Part shown: one piece after another, positions 7,895 to 13,125 of the stretch
Position numbering within the stretch: the stretch's first letter is position 1
Layout of the letters: every line of letters begins with the position of its first letter
Source: an uncultured Petrimonas sp.
Lineage (GTDB): Bacteria; Bacteroidota; Bacteroidia; Bacteroidales; Dysgonomonadaceae
Length of the DNA: 14,744 bases
Direction of reading: 5' to 3'
Assembly: GCA_934621705.1 (NCBI GenBank)
Contig: CAKTUP010000043.1
Coordinates: 1-14,744, forward strand
Made by a program: the position numbers and the translations under genes
Notes under the pieces: generated by a model
What the model saw: the letters and a program-made list of their open reading frames with translations, nothing else
What the model was told of the DNA's origin: nothing
Databases searched by the model: none

Positions 7895-7980
7895 TAATGT
7901 ATTTCAACGATTTTATGCCACAAAAACAACGCTATATCCACATTAAACGCCGCGACGGCTACCCCTATTCCAATGCATAA
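7891..7980 (+). CDS. 29-codon ORF overlapping the PIN toxin stop; small gene or remnant
   Basis: An ORF starts at the ATG at 7891, overlapping the toxin TGA by 4 bp (ATGA), and runs to TAA at 7978-7980. It encodes MIMYFNDFMPQKQRYIHIKR followed by RDGYPYSNA. The last half is basic and aromatic. Codons in the 3' half (CGC, CGC, GAC, GGC, TAC, CCC, TCC) are GC-richer than the toxin-antitoxin genes and look like the host core genes. It could be a third, translationally coupled small gene of the module. It could equally be the 3' scrap of a host gene broken when the AT-rich module arrived, joined in frame by chance. Its stop codon lies inside the heptad array that begins at 7973. No homologue is recognised. 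Confidence 0.3.
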   Translation: MIMYFNDFMPQKQRYIHIKRRDGYPYSNA

Positions 7981-8000
7981 TGTATAATTCATAATGCATA
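7973..8000. repeat. Heptad array, four ATGCATA-like copies
   Basis: Four contiguous heptamers are present: ATGCATA (7973-7979), ATGTATA (7980-7986), ATTCATA (7987-7993) and ATGCATA (7994-8000). The array lies in the 235-bp spacer between the PIN toxin and tnaA and includes the stop of the 29-codon ORF. The rest of this spacer (8001-8129) holds two more heptad arrays and no recognisable gene or exact TAnnTTTG box. Confidence 0.7.
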
Positions 8001-8064
8001 ACTAAGCCTTATTTTCGTTAGATATCACCACTTTATATTTATAATTTTCAGATTTCAGGCAAAA

Positions 8065-8092
8065 GTCTGTCATCTGATATCTGATGTCTTTA
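8065..8092. repeat. Heptad array, ATCTGAT-like copies upstream of tnaA
   Basis: Four units in register at 7-bp spacing are present: GTCTGTC (8065-8071), ATCTGAT (8072-8078), ATCTGAT (8079-8085) and GTCTTTA (8086-8092). The two middle copies are identical and the outer two are degenerate. It lies in the tnaA leader or promoter region. Confidence 0.5.
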
Positions 8093-8098
8093 ATATTC

Positions 8099-8126
8099 AA
8101 AACTCATAACTAAAAACTCAAAATTA
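8099..8126. repeat. Heptad array, AAAACTC-like copies directly before the tnaA start
   Basis: Four units in register are present: AAAACTC (8099-8105), ATAACTA (8106-8112), AAAACTC (8113-8119) and AAAATTA (8120-8126), ending 3 bp before the tnaA ATG at 8130. The unit is a rotation of the ACTCAAA unit between recJ and recQ. No Shine-Dalgarno sequence is visible, so the array occupies the ribosome-docking zone of tnaA. Confidence 0.65.
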
Positions 8127-8129
8127 CTC

Positions 8130-9515
8130 ATGGAATTACCCTTTGCAGAATCCTACCGCATTAAAATGGTAGAAACAATAAAAAGAAGTACGCGCCGCGA
8201 ACGCGAACAGTGGATAAAAGAAGCCAATTACAACCTTTTCGCGTTGAAAAGCGATTACGTTTTCATCGATTTACTTACCGACTCCGGCACCGGAGCGATG
8301 AGCGACCGACAATGGTCGGCCATGATGCTGGGCGACGAAAGTTACGCCGGCGCCCGCTCGTATTACAACCTGAAAGATGCCATAAAAGACATTCTCGGGT
8401 TCGATTATTTTCTTCCGGCGCATCAGGGACGGGCGGCGGAAAATATTTTGTTTTCAACAATCATTAAGGAAGGCGATATTTTGCCCGGAAACTCACATTT
8501 CGATACCACCAAAGGGCATATCGAGTTTCGGCGGGCTTTCGCGATAGACTGCACCATTGACGAAGCCAGCGACACACAACTCGAGATCCCTTTCAAGGGG
8601 AACGTTGACGTTACAAAACTCGAAACGGTATTACAACAATATCCCAAAGATAAAATTCCGGCCGTTGTGCTCACCGTTACCAACAACACGGCGGGCGGGC
8701 AACCCGTTTCGATGCAGAATATCCGGGAAGTTTCGGCATTGTGCAAAAAGTACGATATCCCGTTGCTGATGGACTCCGCCCGGTTTGCCGAAAACGCGTA
8801 TTTTATTAAAACACGTGAAAAAGGGTATGCCGATAAAAGCGTAAAAGAAATTGTAAAAGAGATGTTTTCGTATGCCGATATTATGACAATGTCGTCGAAA
8901 AAAGACGCTATTGTGAATATCGGCGGATTTGTGGCTTTCAAGTCGCAGGAGCTGTGGAAATCGTGTCAGAAATTCTGCATCATGAACGAAGGTTTTATCA
9001 CCTACGGCGGAATGAACGGCCGCGACATGAACGCACTTGCCGTGGGACTGGACGAAGGTACCGATTTCGATTACCTGGAAACGCGTATCAAGCAAGTAGA
9101 ATATTTAGGCCGAAAACTCGATGAATACGGCATTCCCTACCAGCGTCCTGCCGGCGGCCACGCCATTTTCGTGGATGCGAAACAGGTGTTACCAAACGTT
9201 CCGAAGGAACAGTTTATCGCGCAAACGCTGGGTATCGAATTGTATCTGGAAGCAGGAATCCGTGGTGTGGAAGTGGGAGCGCTATTGGCCGACCGCGACC
9301 CCATTACCCGCGAAAACCGCTATCCCGATCTGGAACTTCTCCGCCTGGCCATTCCGCGCCGAACTTACACCAACAATCACATGGATGTAATCGCCGCCGC
9401 GTTGAAAAATGTATACGGCAGACATGAGAGTATTACAAGAGGTTATTCCATCACCTACGAAGAACCGATAATGCGACATTTTACGGTAGAATTGAAAGCA
9501 GAGAGATTAGTTTAA
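8130..9515 (+). CDS. tnaA: Tryptophanase (L-tryptophan indole-lyase)
   Basis: Tryptophanase is a cytoplasmic PLP enzyme that splits L-tryptophan into indole, pyruvate and ammonia. It provides carbon and nitrogen and makes the signal molecule indole. The 461-residue protein aligns along its length with TnaA and the related tyrosine phenol-lyase: IDLLTDSGTGAMS (46-58), HQGRAAE (98-104), NNTAGGQPVS (185-194), MDSARFAENAYFIK (214-227) and the PLP-lysine motif MSSKKD with Lys258. Three positions separate the two enzymes and all favour tryptophanase: Asp125 in FDTTKGH (Thr in phenol-lyase), Val382 in RGVEVG (Arg in phenol-lyase) and His450 in RHFT (Phe in phenol-lyase). Its composition is host-like although both neighbours are AT-rich. 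The 235-bp spacer upstream contains three heptad arrays and no TnaC-like leader peptide with a Trp codon that I could see. Confidence 0.93.
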   Translation: MELPFAESYRIKMVETIKRSTRREREQWIKEANYNLFALKSDYVFIDLLTDSGTGAMSDRQWSAMMLGDESYAGARSYYNLKDAIKDILGFDYFLPAHQGRAAENILFSTIIKEGDILPGNSHFDTTKGHIEFRRAFAIDCTIDEASDTQLEIPFKGNVDVTKLETVLQQYPKDKIPAVVLTVTNNTAGGQPVSMQNIREVSALCKKYDIPLLMDSARFAENAYFIKTREKGYADKSVKEIVKEMFSYADIMTMSSKKDAIVNIGGFVAFKSQELWKSCQKFCIMNEGFITYGGMNGRDMNALAVGLDEGTDFDYLETRIKQVEYLGRKLDEYGIPYQRPAGGHAIFVDAKQVLPNVPKEQFIAQTLGIELYLEAGIRGVEVGALLADRDPITRENRYPDLELLRLAIPRRTYTNNHMDVIAAALKNVYGRHESITRGYSITYEEPIMRHFTVELKAERLV

Positions 9516-9528
9516 AGCATTTATTTAT

Positions 9529-9536
9529 TATGTTTG
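9529..9536 (+). promoter_or_regulatory. Bacteroidota -7 box (TATGTTTG) for the trypsin-like protease
   Basis: TATGTTTG matches TAnnTTTG perfectly. It lies 16 bp upstream of the protease ATG (9553) and 13 bp after the tnaA stop. The leader would be only about 10 nt. No -33 match was found. It suggests independent transcription of the protease. Confidence 0.5.
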
Positions 9537-9552
9537 TATTTTAAAATCAAGA

Positions 9553-10401
9553 ATGGAATATTTTATATCAGATTTACTAAATTTCACAACAGTTCGGTTA
9601 GAATGCAGAATGCACAATGGTGGCATTAGCTGTGGGACAGGCTTTTTCTATAGATTTAATGACCAACCTGATAATAGATGCTGTTATGTTATTATAACAA
9701 ATAAACATGTAATAAAAGGTGCAAAAAGTGCGAAAATCTATTTAACTCATCAGACTTCGGAAGGGAAACCAGACAACGGGCGTTATACTTCTATTACATT
9801 TGAAGATGAATTTTCTGATTTTGAACGTAGATGGGTTATGCATCCCGATGATAATGTTGATTTGTGCGCAATGGGTACTACAGATGTACATAGTTTATTT
9901 AAAAGGAATTTTGGACATAATGCAATGTTTTATGCTTTGGGTAAAGAAAACATTCCGTCACTTGATCAACTTAATAAGTTATCTTCGATTGAAAATATTA
10001 TTATGGTTGGATATCCAAATGGTATTTGGGACACCAAGAATAATCGCCCTATTTTTAGGCGTGGAATAACTGCAACTCATCCATCATTTGACTATAACGG
10101 AAAAAAAGAATTTTTGATTGATATTGCATGTTATCCTGGCTCAAGCGGATCCCCTGTCTTATTAGTAGATGAAGGATATTATTTTGATAAAACGAGTCAT
10201 TCTATTAATTTTGGGAATCGTTTCTTACTTCTCGGAGTAAATTATTCAGTTTTTGTTCAAGAACAAGCTTGGAATATCAAACAAGTAGAAATACCTACTA
10301 CCTCGTTCATTATGAATCAGACCACAATACCAATTAATTTAGCATGTGTGATAAGAGCTGAAAGAATATTAGAATTGGAGCAATATTTTATAAATAGGTA
10401 A
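9553..10401 (+). CDS. Trypsin-like serine protease, cytoplasmic, orphan
   Basis: This 282-residue protein has a trypsin-like (chymotrypsin-fold) peptidase pattern. CGTGFFYRF (27-35) precedes the histidine motif ITNKHV with His52. The acid is probably Asp103 in DDNVDLCAMG, and the nucleophile is Ser198 in the PGSSGSPV loop (195-202), equivalent to GDSGGP of trypsin. MVGYPNG (151-157) is also typical of these bacterial domains. There is no signal peptide and no transmembrane helix, so it should act in the cytoplasm. No PDZ or other domain follows the catalytic core. Base composition is AT-rich, unlike tnaA upstream and creD downstream, and it is followed by a MITE-like repeat; both suggest transfer. 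Such leaderless trypsin-like domains often occur in anti-phage islands, but no partner gene is seen here. The substrate is unknown. Confidence 0.85.
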   Translation: MEYFISDLLNFTTVRLECRMHNGGISCGTGFFYRFNDQPDNRCCYVIITNKHVIKGAKSAKIYLTHQTSEGKPDNGRYTSITFEDEFSDFERRWVMHPDDNVDLCAMGTTDVHSLFKRNFGHNAMFYALGKENIPSLDQLNKLSSIENIIMVGYPNGIWDTKNNRPIFRRGITATHPSFDYNGKKEFLIDIACYPGSSGSPVLLVDEGYYFDKTSHSINFGNRFLLLGVNYSVFVQEQAWNIKQVEIPTTSFIMNQTTIPINLACVIRAERILELEQYFINR

Positions 10402-10471
10402 TATTAGAGTTGCTTAATTTTAATACACCAAATTTATTATTTTACAGTTTTTTTGAATATAGCAGCAAACT

Positions 10472-10621
10472 GAGGTTGCCTCAAAAGTACGACTACCGTT
10501 TCATCTTGTCATGTTGAACGCAGTGAAACATCTGTTTTGTCAACGTTTTTGATACTTCATTCCGCTAAAGCTGCATTCAATATGATAATTTAATAGCGAA
10601 ATTCACTTTTGAGACAGCTTT
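10472..10621. mobile_element. MITE-like element with nested inverted repeats
   Basis: This 150-bp non-coding segment lies between the protease and creD. The ends are imperfect inverted repeats: GAGGTTGCCTCAAAAGT (10472-10488) against the reverse complement of 10605-10621, AAAGCTGTCTCAAAAGT, with 13 of 17 matching and the inner CTCAAAAGT identical. Inside is a second inverted pair: TCATGTTGAACGCAG (10509-10523) against the reverse complement of 10571-10585, TCATATTGAATGCAG, with 13 of 15 matching. Both inner units continue into similar TGAAACATC/TGAAGTATC words. There is no transposase, so it looks like a non-autonomous repeat or insertion-sequence remnant. The remaining spacer (10402-10471) is AT-rich with nothing recognised. 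The right end lies 13 bp from the creD stop and may act as its terminator. Confidence 0.6.
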
Positions 10622-10634
10622 GTCAGCGTATATT

Positions 10635-12056
10635 CTAAAACCGTACCTTCTTCGAATAATACATAATTACCGCCAGAATAGCGAACAATCCCAAACTCCC
10701 TACCAGCAACGCGTAGCTTTCCATCTGAATAAGAATAAAAATAAAGATGTAAAGGAAAGCAAGCAGCGCGCCAATCAAAAGCCCTTGTTTGCGGCTTTTC
10801 AGAAGACTTCCCATGTGAAGCATAATCAGAATCGTAGTCATGGCAGCCGCCACGAGATACGCGAGATTAAATCCCAGCACTTCGGAAATAGAGAGCAACA
10901 GCGTGTAAAACAACACCAACGCCAGTCCCACAAGAATGTATTGAAACGGATTTACCGATTTCTTTTGCAGCAATTCGATAAAAAATACGGCTACAAACGT
11001 GAGCACGATAATGAGAATGGCGTATTTCACGCTGCGCATGTTTTGCTGATACTGGTCAACCGCCTGAATAAACCGCACGCCAAACCGGGACGAAGCCATT
11101 TGATTGATGGCGTTGCTGTTATCGGCACGAATAACTTGTCCGAAACTGCGGTTTAAATCCAACACCTTCCATTGAGCCGTAAAACCCGATTTATCGATTT
11201 CACGCGTTTCGGGAAGAAATTCCCCGTCGAAACTGGGCGTTGCCCAATCCGATTTTATGTCGGTAGTAGTCGTTTTTCCAGTCGGGACGATGTAAAGTCC
11301 CTGCGAACCGTTAATTTTAAGTGAAATAGTAAACGGAAACGTTGCTTGCAGAACGGGATTTACGGAATCGATCTTCGCGTTCAATCCCACGGTAAACAAT
11401 TCATACGAACTGTTCTCGTAATCTCTGTTCTGAGATGTTCCTGCAGCGAAACCACTACCCACAGCCAGATTTTCGACAGGAATTCCCGGCTCGAAATCAA
11501 TGGTTTCCCCATTGGTTTGCAACGAAACATTATCTTTTATGCCCTTCAAATCGGAAAGCCCGATGATAAGCCGCACATCGTTCCATTTTATTTGCGATGG
11601 CTGCACATTTTGCTTGCTGATCACCGACAAATCAAATTGCCCCGACAGCGCGATATCCGACCCGTAAACCGATGCATCGTAAATGCCCCTTTTCCTTTTC
11701 TCCACGTTGGATTCTATTTTCGTATCCAGCGTTTCGGGCAGCACCAGCAGGTTTCTTTTTACCGTGATCTCCTTTTTGTCTTCCACCATAATTTCTTCGT
11801 AAGGAATCACCAGACAAGGCCCCGAAACGGTCTGCTCACCGCCCCATTTCGATGTAATATCGGCCACCGCTTCCTGTTTGGTGTTTTGCCGCTCGCGAAT
11901 AAGCGACTGGATCATGGCCAGCGGAATAAGTAGCATAAGCGTAAGGATGGCTACTGCAATGGCTTTGATGGTGGTTGAATACCGTTCGATAAGGTTTCGT
12001 TTTTCCACAGGCGCCGGTGGCGGCACTTCAAGCGGTTTGTTTTCGTTTGTTTTCAT
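10635..12056 (-). CDS. creD: CreD family inner-membrane protein
   Basis: CreD is an inner-membrane protein of poorly known function, linked in gamma-proteobacteria to the CreBC regulon, envelope integrity and colicin E2 tolerance. The 473-residue protein has the family layout: one N-terminal helix (about 30-50), the conserved stretch with IRERQ (53-57) and GPCLVIPY (79-86), a large periplasmic beta-rich domain (about 70-340) containing SFDGEFLPETREI (275-287), and five C-terminal helices (about 345-362, 371-390, 397-414, 424-443 and 448-466). The length is close to the usual 450. The N-terminus carries a Pro-rich patch (VPPPAPVEK). It follows the winged-helix regulator gene by 60 bp on the same strand, so regulation by that protein is likely. 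Its stop lies 13 bp from a MITE-like repeat. Confidence 0.93.
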   Translation of the reverse strand: MKTNENKPLEVPPPAPVEKRNLIERYSTTIKAIAVAILTLMLLIPLAMIQSLIRERQNTKQEAVADITSKWGGEQTVSGPCLVIPYEEIMVEDKKEITVKRNLLVLPETLDTKIESNVEKRKRGIYDASVYGSDIALSGQFDLSVISKQNVQPSQIKWNDVRLIIGLSDLKGIKDNVSLQTNGETIDFEPGIPVENLAVGSGFAAGTSQNRDYENSSYELFTVGLNAKIDSVNPVLQATFPFTISLKINGSQGLYIVPTGKTTTTDIKSDWATPSFDGEFLPETREIDKSGFTAQWKVLDLNRSFGQVIRADNSNAINQMASSRFGVRFIQAVDQYQQNMRSVKYAILIIVLTFVAVFFIELLQKKSVNPFQYILVGLALVLFYTLLLSISEVLGFNLAYLVAAAMTTILIMLHMGSLLKSRKQGLLIGALLAFLYIFIFILIQMESYALLVGSLGLFAILAVIMYYSKKVRF

Positions 12057-12084
12057 ATTCTTTTGAGAATTTTGTGGTTTGTAA

Positions 12085-12104
12085 AGACGCGATTAATCGC
12101 GTCT
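12085..12104. repeat. Perfect 20-bp palindrome between the regulator and creD
   Basis: AGACGCGATTAATCGCGTCT is its own reverse complement over all 20 bp, with no spacer. It sits 28 bp upstream of the creD ATG in the 60-bp gap after the regulator stop. It could be a dispersed genomic palindrome, an operator for the neighbouring winged-helix protein, or an RNA hairpin attenuating creD. No T-run follows in the direction of transcription, so it is not a standard terminator. Confidence 0.75.
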
Positions 12105-12116
12105 CTACTATATTTA

Positions 12117-12419
12117 TCAATCTGATGTCTGCTTAATAAATGTTTCCAAAGCCTGTAAATGTTCGCGAAAGGCTTTTTCGCCGGTTTTAGTTTTTTCGTA
12201 CGTTGTTCTCGGTTTCCTGTCAACAAATTGCTTTTTCACGTTGATATAATCCAATCCTTCGAGCGCTTTGATGTGGCTGGCCAGATTGCCATCCGTCAAT
12301 CCTAACAGTTCCTTGAAGGTGTTGAAATCCACCTCGTCGTTCACCATCAACATCGACATAATGCCCAATCGCACCTTGCTTTCGAAAGCCTTGTTAATAT
12401 CTTCGAGAAACTCTTTCAC
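12117..12419 (-). CDS. Winged-helix transcriptional regulator, GTG start
   Basis: This cytoplasmic DNA-binding protein of 100 residues is of the short winged-helix kind (HTH_34/MarR-ArsR-like). After an N-terminal helix (EDINKAFESKVRLGIMSML) come the helix-turn-helix FNTFKELLGLTDGNLASHIKA (about 32-52), the short LEGLDYI link and the beta-wing with FVDRKPRTTYEKTKTG (65-80). A dimerising C-terminal helix ends the protein. The frame is open 47 codons further upstream, but that part lies inside the preceding gene in another frame and is unlike the family. The GTG at 12419-12417 shares one base with the upstream TAG (TAGTG), which implies translational coupling, and gives exactly the expected size. 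An A/G-rich tract precedes it. The likely target is its own operon with creD. Confidence 0.85.
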   Translation of the reverse strand: MKEFLEDINKAFESKVRLGIMSMLMVNDEVDFNTFKELLGLTDGNLASHIKALEGLDYINVKKQFVDRKPRTTYEKTKTGEKAFREHLQALETFIKQTSD

Positions 12420-13048
12420 TATCGTTTTTCTTTTCTTTCGATACTCAAATAGAAGTAGATTCCGTAAATGATGTGCAAAACTCCGAATCCGATAGACCAG
12501 AACAGCAACCCTTTTCCGGGTAAGAAAGCGCACAAAAGGCCTAAAAACAATTCGGCGCAACCCAGCCAGAAAATATTATCGTAAGTATATTTTGATGCAT
12601 TTATCAACGATAAGCCGTAAAACAGCAACATCGCAGGAGCAATAATTCCAACGTTGCCGTTGAATAGCAGCGCAATGCAAAAAACTCCACCTGCACTTAA
12701 CGGTAGAAAAAAGTTCAAAAAAGTTCTGTAAGCCGGTTTGTTGAAAAAAGTTTGCTGCGTTTTTTTCGCTTTTCTGAAGGAGAAAAACAGAATGGTTCCC
12801 AGCGCCAGCGTCAACACAATAAACGCCAGCAAAATAAGTTTGGGTGCAATAAATGTCCAATCCGGAGCAGAATAACCATCCGGTATTTGTGCAGCCGATA
12901 CTATTGTATTTCGGGCGATAAACGCTCCAACCAGCGCAAACAATCCGATTAATACGGCAGATGTTCCGCTGAAAGACGTGAATCGGGACGATTTTTCCAT
13001 CATCGCCCTGATTTCTTTCACTGTTTCTATTGCTTCGTTATTCTTCAT
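12419..13048 (-). CDS. Six-helix inner-membrane protein of the creD operon
   Basis: This 209-residue protein has a soluble N-terminal helix (KNNEAIETVKEIRAMMEKSS) and about six hydrophobic segments (roughly 28-46, 68-90, 110-130, 134-150, 157-176 and 180-202), ending in a charged tail (ERKEKR). I do not recognise a named family. Membrane proteins of this look commonly stand before a winged-helix regulator and creD in Bacteroidota. It overlaps the regulator start by one base, so both are made from one mRNA. A plausible role is sensing or sequestering the regulator at the membrane, but this is inference. The ATG at 13048 was chosen; the longer frame would start with TTG at 13072 and adds a non-conserved octapeptide. 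Confidence 0.75.
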   Translation of the reverse strand: MKNNEAIETVKEIRAMMEKSSRFTSFSGTSAVLIGLFALVGAFIARNTIVSAAQIPDGYSAPDWTFIAPKLILLAFIVLTLALGTILFFSFRKAKKTQQTFFNKPAYRTFLNFFLPLSAGGVFCIALLFNGNVGIIAPAMLLFYGLSLINASKYTYDNIFWLGCAELFLGLLCAFLPGKGLLFWSIGFGVLHIIYGIYFYLSIERKEKR

Positions 13049-13082
13049 AATGAAAAGTACTTTGAAACACAAAGTAAAATAT

Positions 13083-13119
13083 AAAAAATTAAAGTTGATG
13101 CACGAAACACCAACTTTAA
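13083..13119 (-). terminator. Rho-independent terminator after the GH106-like gene
   Basis: On the minus strand a perfect 9-bp stem TTAAAGTTG (13119-13111) / CAACTTTAA (13097-13089) closes a 13-nt loop and is followed at once by six T residues (13088-13083). It starts 6 bp after the stop codon of the glycosidase gene and separates it from the creD operon. Confidence 0.75.
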
Positions 13120-13125
13120 CTTATT

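Noticed and set aside
7981..8129. TnaC-like tryptophan-sensing leader peptide before tnaA
   Set aside because: No short ORF with a Trp codon and a plausible start was seen in this spacer.
8130..9515. Tyrosine phenol-lyase instead of tryptophanase
   Set aside because: Asp125, Val382 and His450 all follow the tryptophanase pattern rather than Thr, Arg and Phe.
11346..11933. 195-codon plus-strand frame inside creD
   Set aside because: It is antisense to a well-conserved creD and its translation has no recognisable domain.
12420..12560. 47-codon N-terminal extension of the winged-helix regulator
   Set aside because: It lies entirely within the upstream membrane-protein gene in another frame and is Arg/Phe-rich without resemblance to the family. 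The GTG start gives the expected domain size.
13070..13076. TACTTTG on the minus strand as the promoter of the creD operon
   Set aside because: It is one base short of the TAnnTTTG spacing and has no -33 partner. It is possible but not supported.
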